A stretch of DNA of 64,000 nucleotides from Planctomycetota bacterium. Lineage in GTDB: Bacteria > Planctomycetota > UBA1135. Of this stretch, positions 25,492 to 34,287 are shown one piece after another. Within the stretch, counting starts at the first letter, position 1. Each line of letters starts with the position of its first letter. A program made the position numbers and the translations under genes. The stretch lies in NCBI GenBank assembly GCA_008501825.1, contig QQUA01000009.1, positions 217,857 to 281,856 of the forward strand, written 5' to 3'. Below the pieces are notes generated by a model, which saw only the letters and a list, made by a program, of their open reading frames with translations, searched no databases and was not told the origin of the DNA.

Positions 25492-26232
25492 TTGAAAAGA
25501 AAGATGCAAGCTCTCCTCCTCCTTCTCATAGTGCCGGTCCTCCAAGAACCGGGCACCGGCCAGGAACCGGAGAACTCCGCCTTGGAGGCGGCGCCGCTCC
25601 GAGACCGCATTCGCTCCCTGCGCAGGGACTTGCTTGCCGGTGGCGATTCGGTGAAAAACGCCGAAACCGAAGCCGTTCGCTTCTACCAAGAGAAAATCCG
25701 CGACCTGGACAAGCAGGCCGACAACCTCACCGTCGAGCTGGCGGAGAAATCGGCGTCCTACGACTTGGCTTTGGAGCGAACCCTGGCGGCCCGGGACGCG
25801 AAAGCCCGGGACAAGGCGGCGGCCGATGCTTCTCGCCTGCGGCGGGAAATCGACTCGCTGAAGCAGGAAATGGCGGACGTTGAGGTTCGCCGGATCGAGT
25901 TGGACCGCGCCATTCAGGCGATTCAAGATCGCGGCCGTCAACGGGACCGGCTGATCACCGATTTCGACACCACCGGCGGTGCCCCGGCCGACCCGCTGAT
26001 CACCACCACCGGCCTGGGCTTGGCCCCGGAGGAAGAAATCCCGGCGACCAACGGCTTGGCCGACGAAGCGGTCTTGAACGATCTGATGGAACGGGATCCG
26101 GACCGGGCTCGGGAGTTGATCTTCCGTACCGATCCGGAGCGCTACTGGGCCGAATGGCCGCTCAACCCGCCGGCCAAGGAGTTGCGCCGGGCCCTTCGTT
26201 ACCCGATCGGCGACCCGCCGGGCCGCCGCTAA
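25492..26232 (+). CDS. Periplasmic coiled-coil protein, second gene of the operon
   Basis: 246 residues. The TTG at 25492 gives MKRKMQALLLLLIVP, a proper signal peptide with basic n-region; an ATG at 25504 would lack the charges. Residues about 35-155 are strongly predicted coiled coil (RDLDKQADNLTVELAEK, RLRREIDSLKQEMADVEVRR). The C-terminal third is proline-rich and ends with RYPIGDPPGRR. It lies between the previous coiled-coil gene and the ExbB-like gene, 12 bases before the latter. Function unknown. Confidence 0.55.
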   Translation: MKRKMQALLLLLIVPVLQEPGTGQEPENSALEAAPLRDRIRSLRRDLLAGGDSVKNAETEAVRFYQEKIRDLDKQADNLTVELAEKSASYDLALERTLAARDAKARDKAAADASRLRREIDSLKQEMADVEVRRIELDRAIQAIQDRGRQRDRLITDFDTTGGAPADPLITTTGLGLAPEEEIPATNGLADEAVLNDLMERDPDRARELIFRTDPERYWAEWPLNPPAKELRRALRYPIGDPPGRR

Positions 26233-26244
26233 GGAGACACCGCC

Positions 26245-26754
26245 GTGCTGGCTGAATACTTCCGCTTAGGCGGTCCGGTGATGTGGCTGGTTCTGGCTGC
26301 CTGGGTAGTGGTCCTGGCCACCTCCCTGGACCGAGCCAGCTACTGGCTGGGCACGGTCTACCGCCGCCCGATCGGCCGCCTGCTGGAAGTAGCGCGTCTC
26401 CAAGGTCGAGACGCCGCCTTGCTGGAATTGGAGTTGGAATTGCACCGGGCGGAGCACGGCCTGGGCCGGCTGGACGCCGCTTCCCAAATCGCCACCAGCA
26501 TCGGTTTGTTCGGCACCGTTTTGGGCATCGCCCAAGCCTTTTTCAGCCGAGGCGACGAAGCCGGCGCCGTCGACCCGCAAGTCCTGGCTTCCAGCCTGAG
26601 CACCGCCTTGTTCACGACCATCGCCGGTTTGGCGGTGTTCCTGATCGGCCAGGTGTTTCTGGCCTTGTTTCAAGAATTGGCCGCCGGCCTCGATCATCGC
26701 GGCCAGCGCGCCTTGGCCTCGGTGACCGAATTGCGGCAGGAGGTCGCGGGGTGA
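26245..26754 (+). CDS. MotA/TolQ/ExbB-type proton channel subunit
   Basis: 169 residues, shorter than typical ExbB. There is a first membrane segment (GPVMWLVLAAWVVVLATSL), then a cytoplasmic helix. The conserved region SQIATSIGLFGTVLGIAQAF carries the T-x-x-G-L-x-GTVxG pattern of the family, and the last membrane segment is STALFTTIAGLAVFLIGQVF. Such proteins form the pentameric stator of the Tol and Ton energy-transducing complexes. The GTG start has AAGGAG 8 bases upstream. The stop overlaps the next start as GTGA, pairing it with the ExbD-like partner. Confidence 0.85.
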   Translation: MLAEYFRLGGPVMWLVLAAWVVVLATSLDRASYWLGTVYRRPIGRLLEVARLQGRDAALLELELELHRAEHGLGRLDAASQIATSIGLFGTVLGIAQAFFSRGDEAGAVDPQVLASSLSTALFTTIAGLAVFLIGQVFLALFQELAAGLDHRGQRALASVTELRQEVAG

Positions 26755-27224
26755 AGCCGAGCCGTCGCGGCCGCCGTGGGTCCATGGGCCTCAAGGGATT
26801 GACCCCCTTGCTGGACACTTTGTTCCTGCTGCTGTTCACCCTGCTCGCCACCAGCGAACCCCGGGCTCACGAGCAATTGGAAACGGTCAAGGTGCTGTTG
26901 CCGGAAGTCGCCCAAAGCAGCGAAGCCTCTCAGCAAGAAGCGCCGCGCCTGACCTTGGAAATCGACCAACAAGCCCGCATTCGAATTGCCGGCCAAGGCG
27001 GCGTGTTGAACAGTTGGGAAGCTTTGAACACTGCTTTGCAAGTTTGGCTGCAGGGACGGTCCCCCGATTCGATCTCGGTGGAAATCCTTGGAGACCGACA
27101 AGCTCCTCACGGGGTCGCGGTTCAGCTTTTGCAGCACCTAAGGCTGCAGGGCTTCCTGGCCATCGAGTTGGTCGCCCATGGCGAAGACCGGCCGCTGTTC
27201 CCGCAACCGGAGGCCGGACAATGA
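26751..27224 (+). CDS. ExbD/TolR-type stator subunit
   Basis: 157 residues with an N-terminal basic leader and one membrane segment, TPLLDTLFLLLFTLLA. This keeps the invariant aspartate that carries protons in ExbD/TolR. The periplasmic part shows the LTLEIDQQARIRI strand and a helix-strand-rich C-terminal domain like the TolR dimerisation fold. The GTG start overlaps the ExbB-like stop, and the stop overlaps the TolA-like start as ATGA. It should form the rod dimer inside the ExbB ring. Confidence 0.82.
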   Translation: MKPSRRGRRGSMGLKGLTPLLDTLFLLLFTLLATSEPRAHEQLETVKVLLPEVAQSSEASQQEAPRLTLEIDQQARIRIAGQGGVLNSWEALNTALQVWLQGRSPDSISVEILGDRQAPHGVAVQLLQHLRLQGFLAIELVAHGEDRPLFPQPEAGQ

Positions 27225-28228
27225 GCCGCCTCCTTTGGGAAGCCGGTCTTTTGGCTCTGGCCGCCTTGTTGAGCTGGTGGCTCCTGGTTCGGCCGCCGCA
27301 AACCGAAACCCCGGATGCCGGACCGGCGGAAATTCCGCCGATCTTGCTGACTCCCAGCGAAGAACTGGCCACCACGGTTCAGGAGATTCAAGTGCAAGCT
27401 CCTCCCGAGCCCGAGCCTGAAACGGAATCGGAATCGGCCCCGGAACCGCCACCTCAACCCGAGGAAGCGGAAACGGTGGAATCGCCGGCGTCTAGCGAAG
27501 AACCGGCACCACCCCCGCCGGAGGCTGGAAACCCCGATTCGGAACGGGAGCAGAACGCCGCCGGAGAAGTCGAATCCGAAACCGAAGATCTGCCGGAGCC
27601 GGAACAACCCGAGGCCCAGCCAGAGGAGCCCGCCGCCCCCAAGCCAGAAGAAGCGGTGGCCGCAGCGATGGCCGATCCTGATTTGTTGGCCCAAGCCGGC
27701 CGGGAACTGGCCGGCCAGAGCGGCAAGGGTTTTCAAACCGTTTTCCTGGCCAAAGCAGAAGACCAACTGGACATCGCCCGCTTCTTCGGCGAAGAACTGG
27801 TGATGGTGCCGAAGACTTATCTAAATCCCGAAGCCCCCTCCCAATCCTTCCGCCTGAATCTGGCGGACAACCGGGTGGAACCCTATCCAGGGCGTCCGCC
27901 GCTGCAGCAATTCCGTCAGTACCGGGATTTGTTCGCTTATCCCTTCGATCAGCTCCCGGCTCCGATTCGGGATCTGCGCCTGAAAGTCATCGCCCGCAAA
28001 GAAGTCTTCCTGTTCGGAGCTTTGATCTCCCACCGGGAATGGGCGTTGGTGATTCAGAGGAGAAGCGAAGCCCTGGCGGAATCGCCCCATCCCAACAAGG
28101 CGGTTCGCCGCTACGAGTTGCGCTACCGCCGGCTGTCGGGCGGAGCCTTTGATCTCGAAGTTCAGGAAATCGAATTCGCCGACGGCAGCCGCTACCGACC
28201 CGCCCCGCGGGGCTCTCACCGCCCATAA
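27221..28228 (+). CDS. TonB/TolA-like energy-transducing protein
   Basis: 335 residues with a short cytoplasmic tail and one membrane segment (LWEAGLLALAALLSWWLLV). A long glutamate- and proline-rich stretch follows (residues ~60-150, repeated PEPEPE/PPPPE), of the type that lets TonB and TolA span the periplasm. The C-terminal ~180 residues are a mixed alpha/beta domain (QTVFLAKAEDQLDIARFFGEE, LRLKVIARKEVFLFGAL) that I cannot assign to TonB or TolA. Position directly after ExbB- and ExbD-like genes makes it their transducer. The ligand on the outer membrane side is unknown. Confidence 0.75.
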   Translation: MSRLLWEAGLLALAALLSWWLLVRPPQTETPDAGPAEIPPILLTPSEELATTVQEIQVQAPPEPEPETESESAPEPPPQPEEAETVESPASSEEPAPPPPEAGNPDSEREQNAAGEVESETEDLPEPEQPEAQPEEPAAPKPEEAVAAAMADPDLLAQAGRELAGQSGKGFQTVFLAKAEDQLDIARFFGEELVMVPKTYLNPEAPSQSFRLNLADNRVEPYPGRPPLQQFRQYRDLFAYPFDQLPAPIRDLRLKVIARKEVFLFGALISHREWALVIQRRSEALAESPHPNKAVRRYELRYRRLSGGAFDLEVQEIEFADGSRYRPAPRGSHRP

Positions 28229-28232
28229 CGCC

Positions 28233-28814
28233 ATGCAACGTCTCGCCCTACTTCTTCCCATCGCTCTGCTCGGAGCCTGTTCGATGACCGAAACCGGCGA
28301 CGACTTGCCGCCGGGCCGGGTAGCCGCCCGCATCGTCGCCCACCTCAATGCCGGCGAAACCGAAGCCGCCAATGAGCTGTTCGAGGATTACGCCTCCGAA
28401 GACCGCTACCACCAAACCCTCTATCCGGTGCTGTTTGACGCCGCCGAGGAATACCACGACACCGGACGTCCTGCTGAAGCGGTTTCGGTCATGCGCTTCG
28501 TGGTCGAGCAATACCCGGACGGCAACGCCGCCAAGGAAGCCTTGCTCTACTCCTTGTTCCTGCTGCGGGCGGAGGCCGGCAAGGCCGATCGCTTGATGTT
28601 GGACGAAATGGGCGTGCTCTTGGATGAGTTGGAAGGCGAACCGCAGAATCCGGCCTGGATCCAGTTGATCTCGACCCAGTACTGGATCGACCGGGATCGG
28701 CCTCGGGAAGCCAAGCGCGCTTTCGAACAATTCGAAAGTGAGTGGAACGGTCGGCCCTCCTATTTGGCATCCTATGTAACGGAGATTGAGCGCTGGCTCC
28801 AGACCAACGCCTAG
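28233..28814 (+). CDS. Lipoprotein with TPR-like helical repeats
   Basis: 193 residues with a lipobox LLGACS preceded by a hydrophobic stretch (RLALLLPIALLG). The mature part is helical, with repeats resembling tetratricopeptide repeats (AEEYHDTGRPAEAVSVMRFV, REAKRAFEQFESEWNGRP). Within a Tol-like operon this matches the place of CpoB (YbgF), a TPR protein that couples Tol to the cell-wall synthases, though no direct homology is claimed. Starts 4 bases after the TolA-like stop. Confidence 0.65.
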   Translation: MQRLALLLPIALLGACSMTETGDDLPPGRVAARIVAHLNAGETEAANELFEDYASEDRYHQTLYPVLFDAAEEYHDTGRPAEAVSVMRFVVEQYPDGNAAKEALLYSLFLLRAEAGKADRLMLDEMGVLLDELEGEPQNPAWIQLISTQYWIDRDRPREAKRAFEQFESEWNGRPSYLASYVTEIERWLQTNA

Positions 28815-28816
28815 TC

Positions 28817-29440
28817 ATGAAACCGATCCCCCGCCTGCTTTGCTGGTCCGGGCTGTTCCTGGCCGCGACCGCCTGCTCCTCGGTTTCGCCACTGCGTTCC
28901 GGCATTGACGAATTGGCCAAGGAATTGTTGGCCGCCGCCGAGAAACGCCGTGACTTGGATTCACTGAAAGTCCTGGTCTACCGCATCGATCCGATTCTCG
29001 GATACCAGGACGAAATCGCCGAGGAGCAGCACGGCGTGGGGATTGAGTTGAAGCATGAATTGCTGGTGACCTTGAGTCCGACCCTGCAAATCATGGAGCC
29101 GGATTATTTGCCGGGACAATCCGCGGACATGGAGCTGGTGGAAACCGCCACCATGTTGCTGAAAGATCTGGAACCCGGCGAGGGCCCGGCGCAGGAAGCC
29201 GGCGCGGGAAATCCTCCGGCCGGGACCGGTCCAGCCACCAGCTTGTCCAGCTTGCAGGAACTGGCGGCCAAGTATGAGGCCAATGCCATTCTGCTCGGCA
29301 ACTGGGCTTTCGTCAGCCCGACTCGGGTCTCCCTGAGTCTGCGATTGGTCGATGCTCGAACCAATTTGGTGATTGGGGCCAGCCGCGGCGTGGTGGTGCT
29401 GGATCGGGACGAGGGTTGGATTCGCTTATTCCCTAAATAG
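28817..29440 (+). CDS. FlgO/LpoB-like lipoprotein
   Basis: 207 residues with a lipobox LAATACS. The mature part is a beta-alpha domain in which a strand ANAILLGNWAFVSPTRVSLSLRL is followed by VDARTNLVIGAS, closely resembling the FlgO domain (xxVxTGxVSxxxxxLxVxxRLVDAxTGxIVAA). FlgO-like and LpoB-like folds occur in outer-membrane lipoproteins of envelope machines. It is the last gene of the operon, 2 bases after the TPR lipoprotein. Confidence 0.65.
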   Translation: MKPIPRLLCWSGLFLAATACSSVSPLRSGIDELAKELLAAAEKRRDLDSLKVLVYRIDPILGYQDEIAEEQHGVGIELKHELLVTLSPTLQIMEPDYLPGQSADMELVETATMLLKDLEPGEGPAQEAGAGNPPAGTGPATSLSSLQELAAKYEANAILLGNWAFVSPTRVSLSLRLVDARTNLVIGASRGVVVLDRDEGWIRLFPK

Positions 29441-29575
29441 GAGGGCGATTCGCCGTCTTTTGGCACCCAGTCTCCATTGGTTTGTGGAGTGGTTTATGGA
29501 GTGGGCTATGGATTGAGTTATGGTGGAGCTTGGGGATACCGGCCCCAGCTCCTTTCATCGTTCCACCATCCAATC

Positions 29576-30751
29576 ATGATTCCCTGGATCCTCTGCGCAA
29601 GTCTGCTTGGTTTCGCCAACTTTCAAGACGACGGAAAGAGCCTCAGCTTTCAACTTCAGGGGGGCGAAGGTTTTTCCAAGGAAGGAGTGGAGATTCAAGC
29701 CCATCTCGGCTTGGCCCGCTTCGAACTGAGCCCGGAAGAAAGCTTTTGGCGCGCTTGTCGGAAATACACCAGAAAGACCGACTCCAGCGGTAAGGCAAGC
29801 TTCGACAACTTTCCCAAGGACGGCCACGTGACTGTCTTTGCACGAGTGGATTCCTGGTTCGGAATGGCCAGCGGACCCTGCCAGGACATGGACGTGGTTT
29901 TACAAGAGGGTGGCAGCCTGGTCGGCAAGGTGAAAGGCAAGAAGTTGGACTTCCGGTTTTACTCGGTGGTAGTCCTGTGCGAAAACGGCTTCACCATTCC
30001 ATCGACTCCGGTGAACCACAAAACCGGCGAATTTGAAATCCTTGGGGTTCCTCCAGGACGGGTGGAAGTTCGATTGCAAAAAGGTCGCTGGATCGCCCAA
30101 AGCAAAGAAGCCAAAGTGGTCGCCGGCAAGCAAAAGAAAATCGTCGGTTTTAAGATCACCGATGAGTTCCAATTGGCAGCCGATCCCATGGTCGACACCA
30201 GCAAGGTGGTGATTCAGGATGCAAGCGGTAAACCGCAGAAAGGCGTCCGAATGTGGTGGTCGGCCCCCCATTTGGATGGAGCCAATCGCACGAACGAGGA
30301 TGGAGAAATCCGCATGGCCGGCGGCAACGTCTCCATTGGCCCCCCGCCTTTCGTCCTACGTTTGGCAAGTTTGGAAAAAGGGGATCAACGCTTTTTAGGG
30401 GAATTTCGGCGAGTCAAGCGAGGCCGTGCTTACGTTCGGATGACCGAGCCTCTTTACCTCGTCAAGGGTCAGGTCACCTGGCAAGGCGAAGGCACTCCCT
30501 ATCATTTGGTGTACGCCCGTACCCAAGGCAAGAATCCACGCCATTGGTGGAAGAACCTGGGCGAGGTGGAAATCGATAAAAGCAAAGGCGAGTTTTACTT
30601 CTACTTGCCCGAAGGCGAACATCAGATCCTGGCTTCCAGCGTGGATGGCGAAGTGCTGGTCCACGACCTGGTGGTCACCGCCAGCGAGGAAACGCCTACC
30701 GTGACCCTGGCTTTGCCGGCCACTGGAGATCAGGCCGAATCCGATTCCTGA
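29576..30751 (+). CDS. Secreted carboxypeptidase-regulatory-like protein
   Basis: 391 residues from ATG 29576, giving a short signal peptide (MIPWILCASLLGFANF). Upstream in-frame starts would add a YG-rich leader that looks like untranslated repetitive sequence. The protein is beta-rich, with repeated elements such as KTDSSGKASFDNFPKDGHVTVFAR and NHKTGEFEILGVPPGRVEVRLQ, which match the Ig-like carboxypeptidase-regulatory fold (GxFxxxxLPPGxYxVxV). Further blocks are at about residues 200-260 and 320-370. Function unknown. It ends 1 base before the convergent beta-propeller gene. Confidence 0.65.
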   Translation: MIPWILCASLLGFANFQDDGKSLSFQLQGGEGFSKEGVEIQAHLGLARFELSPEESFWRACRKYTRKTDSSGKASFDNFPKDGHVTVFARVDSWFGMASGPCQDMDVVLQEGGSLVGKVKGKKLDFRFYSVVVLCENGFTIPSTPVNHKTGEFEILGVPPGRVEVRLQKGRWIAQSKEAKVVAGKQKKIVGFKITDEFQLAADPMVDTSKVVIQDASGKPQKGVRMWWSAPHLDGANRTNEDGEIRMAGGNVSIGPPPFVLRLASLEKGDQRFLGEFRRVKRGRAYVRMTEPLYLVKGQVTWQGEGTPYHLVYARTQGKNPRHWWKNLGEVEIDKSKGEFYFYLPEGEHQILASSVDGEVLVHDLVVTASEETPTVTLALPATGDQAESDS

Positions 30752-30752
30752 A

Positions 30753-32369
30753 TTAAAAGAAAGTCACCGGTTGGGCAATGCTGTCCGAAATCAGCCCGTT
30801 GCCGTCTCGAGCCGCCAATTCAAAGTACACCGTCATGCCGGCGGCGCCGGAAGGAACGACGGGAGAGGTGTAACTGCCGCTTCCGCCCGGTGAATTCACC
30901 CCGCTGTCCAGGAGCACCAAGGGCTGGCCGAGATCGAAGCTATGGCCGGCGAACACGGTGCCGTTCAAGTTCATCGAATAGAAAAGATAATAGTTGGAGT
31001 TCGGCGGAGCTCCGAACCAGCGAAGCTCCAAGGGAAAACCGACCAAGGTGTAAAAAGGCCCGGCCAAAATCAGTCTATTTTGATTCGAACCAGTGCCGCG
31101 ATCTCGCAGGAAAACGTCCATCAAATTGTTGGTATCGCCTGGCACCAAATTGTCGGATAGGGAATCGAAAACCAAATAGCGGCCGCTGGCGGAAAGTGAA
31201 GGCCTGGCAGCTCCCAGATGGGCTTCTTGACCGAAATTGTCGACGCTAAGGCGGGTGGTCAAACTTTGTTGCCGGTCGCGCAAGAAGACGTCCGGAGAAA
31301 AATTGTTGTCCCCGGCGACCAAGTTATCCGAGGTGCTCAGAAAAGCCACGAAGCGACCGTCCGAAGAAATGGTCAGTTCTTGGCAATTGCCATTACCCTG
31401 AGCTCCAAGCGTATTGACGCTGACTCGACTGGTGACTCCGGTTTCTCGATCGTGGAGGAAAACGTCCGAGGTCCCATTGCTGTCTCCGGAAACCAGATTG
31501 TCTGCGTTACTGAGAAAAGCCACGAAGCGACCGTCCGCCGAAATGGTGGGAAACAGACAGTTCCAATTGGCTTCGGCGCCGGATGAACTGACGCTAATTC
31601 GGGTTGTCTCCCCGGTTAAACGATCGTGGACGAAGGTATCGGTAAAGCCGTTGCTGTCGTTGGCCACCAAGTCGTTCGAAGTGCTCTCAAAGGCCACGAA
31701 ACGGCCGTCCGCCGAAATGGTCAAAAAATCGTCCCACGGGCTTCCGAATTCAGCTTGGTTGCCGAAAGAATCGACACTGACTCGCGTGGTCTCCCCGGTT
31801 TGGCAATCGTGCACGAAAGCATCCAATTGATCATTGGTATCGTTGGCCACCAAATCTTTGGATTGACTCACGAAAGCCACGAAACGGCCGTCGGCGGAAA
31901 TTTTTGGAGCATCGCCGCCGAGAAAAGCCTGCCGGCCGGAGGAATCGACGCTGACCCGGGTGGTCTCTCCGTTTTGCCGATCGTGAACGAAGACGTCCAA
32001 CTTGCCGTTGGTGTCATTCGGGACCAGATCGTCGGAAATGCTGATAAAGGCGATAAAGCGGCCGTCCGCCGAAATGGAAGGCTCAGAACCGCCCCAAAGG
32101 GCTTGGCTTCCAGTTGAACTCACGCTGACTCGAGTCGTTTGACCGGATAATTGGTCGTGAACGAAAACATCGGTGATGTTGTTGGTGTCGCCGGCCACCA
32201 AATCCGCTGCCGAACTTTGAAAGGCGATGAAGCGGCCGTCGGCCGAAAGGCAAGCCTCGGTGGAGTGGCCGTGAGCTTCATGACCTAGGGAATCCAAGCT
32301 CACTCGGCGAGTGCTTTGAGCAGCCGCAAGGGGGGCGCAAATGAAAAGCGTGAAAAGAACACGGCGCAT
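30753..32369 (-). CDS. Secreted seven-bladed PD40 beta-propeller protein
   Basis: 538 residues with signal peptide (RRVLFTLFICAPLAAAQ). Seven near-identical repeats of about 55 residues follow. Each has an S-ADGRF-(V/I)AF-S core, then DNLVxGDxNxxxDVFVHDR and (T)TRVSV; the first strand TRRVSLDSLGHEAH would close a seven-bladed ring. This is the TolB-like WD40/PD40 type. The last ~105 residues form a separate beta module that resembles the C-terminus of the beta-helix protein at 54029. The protein is likely extracellular; ligand unknown. Confidence 0.85.
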   Translation of the reverse strand: MRRVLFTLFICAPLAAAQSTRRVSLDSLGHEAHGHSTEACLSADGRFIAFQSSAADLVAGDTNNITDVFVHDQLSGQTTRVSVSSTGSQALWGGSEPSISADGRFIAFISISDDLVPNDTNGKLDVFVHDRQNGETTRVSVDSSGRQAFLGGDAPKISADGRFVAFVSQSKDLVANDTNDQLDAFVHDCQTGETTRVSVDSFGNQAEFGSPWDDFLTISADGRFVAFESTSNDLVANDSNGFTDTFVHDRLTGETTRISVSSSGAEANWNCLFPTISADGRFVAFLSNADNLVSGDSNGTSDVFLHDRETGVTSRVSVNTLGAQGNGNCQELTISSDGRFVAFLSTSDNLVAGDNNFSPDVFLRDRQQSLTTRLSVDNFGQEAHLGAARPSLSASGRYLVFDSLSDNLVPGDTNNLMDVFLRDRGTGSNQNRLILAGPFYTLVGFPLELRWFGAPPNSNYYLFYSMNLNGTVFAGHSFDLGQPLVLLDSGVNSPGGSGSYTSPVVPSGAAGMTVYFELAARDGNGLISDSIAQPVTFF

Positions 32370-32796
32370 GTTCTGGGGAGAGACGGATTTCGGGGATTCC
32401 CGGAAAGGGATGGAGTCGTGAGTGAGGGGATGCTTGGATTAGACCCCCAAGCTTCCAGCAAGTTCACTCTTTTTAGGAATCGAACAGAGCGTGTTTCCGA
32501 AAAATGTTCAAACACGAGCAAAGAGGGCGCGGGCTTTCACTCGAGCGGTGCTCAAGGAAACCGCCTAAGCATCTTTTGGTAAGCGCCTTAGTGGAAATGA
32601 AGCCACCTCAAAGCATGGTGTTGGCGATTCACCATGGAGGAGGAAAGGCTTCCATGGCCAACACCAAAGCTCTAAGGAAGAAAGGCCTTCTCAGGAACTA
32701 TTGTGCCCATCCGCACAAAAAAGCGAAGTGAATCCAGGCTGGAAGATAACTGCAAACCGAAAGTCAAGCCAGCACCCGAACGGTGCGGAGCCGGCG
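32370..32796. other. Gene-free stretch with a large imperfect palindrome
   Basis: No convincing gene is seen in these 427 bases. Near the middle, GGTGTTGG (32617-32624) and CCATGGA can pair with TCCATGG and CCAACACC (ending 32665), giving 15 base pairs interrupted by a one-sided bulge of 7 bases and a loop of about 12. Short frames crossing this area have no ribosome site or recognisable product. The first ~100 bases contain the likely promoter region of the minus-strand propeller gene but no clear box. Confidence 0.5.
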
Positions 32797-34257
32797 CTAT
32801 TCCTCCTTCAACCATCGCTTGGCCATTCGATACCAAGTGGAAGCATAAGCTTGGTCGACGATGTAGCTCAGTTGGATCCGGGCCTCGACCGTTTCCTGTA
32901 GTTGAGTCAAGCGACGGTACTCCTGAAACCAATGATCGGCCAGGATTTGATGCTGGTTTTGGAGATGGCTATAGATTTCCGGATATTCCGTGGTTTGGAT
33001 TAGATGGGGAAAGCTTTCCCGGCAATCCAGATAAAGGTCCACCCAAGGTCGATCCGGATGCTGACCGGATGCTATTCGCAGTTCAGCAAAATCTTCGGCT
33101 GCAGTTCGTTCAAGCTCCTGCTTCAGTTCCGCAATCGGTCCCGATAACCGGCCTTCTTTTTCCAGGCGCGCTAAGGCTTGATCCACCAGCCGAGTTTCTC
33201 CTCGGCGCCATTGTTTTTGCGCGAAGGATTCCAACTGCAGCCGGTCGCCGTCCAACATCCATTCCAGCCAAGAAATCGCCTCCTCGAAAGGAAGGTGCAT
33301 AAAACTATGCCCGCCGCCGGCAGCCATCAAACGAACCCAAGGAAATCCGGCTGCTTCAAAAGATTCAAAGGCCGCTTCTGCCATGACAAAATCGACAATT
33401 GAATCGTTTTCGCCGTGAACGATGACCAGGGGCTTGGCACGCTGCAATTTCTCCAAGGATGGAAGATCAAAAGCGGAAGGCTCGCATTGCACTAGCAAGC
33501 CTCCGGCCAAAGGCGCCGCTCCGTCAAAGATCTCAGGAAAGTGCATGAGTAGGCAAAAGCTCAAAAACGCGCCTTGAGAATGGCCGGAAACCAAGACTTG
33601 GCGCAAGGCCAGCCTTTCCCTCAAGGAAGCGATCAATTCGGCCACCAAAGCAGGGCTCTCCCGCTCACTGCCGGGATAGCCGCGATAACGGCTGCGCCCC
33701 ATAAAATTGACGTAGGTGTAATTGTAGGCCGGCTCCAAGTGAGACCGGCTGTTGCCCGGCTGCTCGCCGTTCACCGCCACCAGAACAAATCGCTCCGCCA
33801 ATTCCGGCCATACCTGAACCACTGTCCGCAAATAAGCCTCGGCGTTCATGTTTGAACCGTGCAACAAAAGCAAGGCCCTATCACACGGGCCATGTTGCGG
33901 TTGGCGCAATGAATATCGCAAGCCGTTCGGGTCAATGCCGAAACGAAGTTGGCCGGAAACGACCGAGGCCGGCCTTGGAATCACCAATTCGCGAACCGCC
34001 TCCCAGGGGAAAACCCGCAGGCTGGAACCATGATTCAAAACCAAGGTCGGTGCCGGTGGAGAAAATTCCTGCCATTCACCATCCCTTCCGCGCCAGTGCC
34101 ACGGATCACCGGGAAGGATTTCCAACGCCTCTTTCCCGGCCAAGCCCAGGTCTACCAACGAAACGCTTCCGTGCAGGGGAGGACCGGAATCGACCGCCAA
34201 CCGAACTTCCACCGCAGCCAGCTCTTGAGCCAAGCAAAGACATAGGATGGCCAACAT
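32797..34257 (-). CDS. Secreted alpha/beta-hydrolase, esterase or depolymerase-like
   Basis: 486 residues with a short hydrophobic start (LAILCLCLAQELAAV) suggesting export. A beta-rich N-terminal ~110 residues precede the hydrolase domain. LLLLHGSNMNAEAY supplies the oxyanion region, VLVSGHSQGAFLSF the nucleophile Ser (GHSQG), IVHGENDSIVD the Asp, and GGGHSFMHLP the His of the catalytic triad. The closest type is the PHB-depolymerase/feruloyl-esterase group. The C-terminal ~170 residues are helical and repeat-like. Substrate unknown. It precedes the divergently unrelated ABC exporter genes. Confidence 0.75.
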   Translation of the reverse strand: MLAILCLCLAQELAAVEVRLAVDSGPPLHGSVSLVDLGLAGKEALEILPGDPWHWRGRDGEWQEFSPPAPTLVLNHGSSLRVFPWEAVRELVIPRPASVVSGQLRFGIDPNGLRYSLRQPQHGPCDRALLLLHGSNMNAEAYLRTVVQVWPELAERFVLVAVNGEQPGNSRSHLEPAYNYTYVNFMGRSRYRGYPGSERESPALVAELIASLRERLALRQVLVSGHSQGAFLSFCLLMHFPEIFDGAAPLAGGLLVQCEPSAFDLPSLEKLQRAKPLVIVHGENDSIVDFVMAEAAFESFEAAGFPWVRLMAAGGGHSFMHLPFEEAISWLEWMLDGDRLQLESFAQKQWRRGETRLVDQALARLEKEGRLSGPIAELKQELERTAAEDFAELRIASGQHPDRPWVDLYLDCRESFPHLIQTTEYPEIYSHLQNQHQILADHWFQEYRRLTQLQETVEARIQLSYIVDQAYASTWYRMAKRWLKEE

Positions 34258-34287
34258 GAGGCCATCCTACTCGAAGCCGGAAGTGCC

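Noticed and set aside
24670..25941. 423-codon minus-strand frame across the coiled-coil genes
   Set aside because: Antisense to two genes with signal peptides and operon spacing; no domain or ribosome site.
29477..29575. Upstream extension of the 29576 gene rich in Tyr-Gly codons
   Set aside because: Codon order reflects a short GT-rich repeat, and the signal peptide begins only at the chosen ATG.
32617..32665. attC-like recombination site in the bulged palindrome
   Set aside because: It lacks the conserved RYYYAAC and GTTRRRY boxes, and there is only one copy here.
32504..32731. 75-codon plus-strand frame in the gene-free stretch
   Set aside because: No ribosome site, no similarity, and it is crossed by the palindrome.
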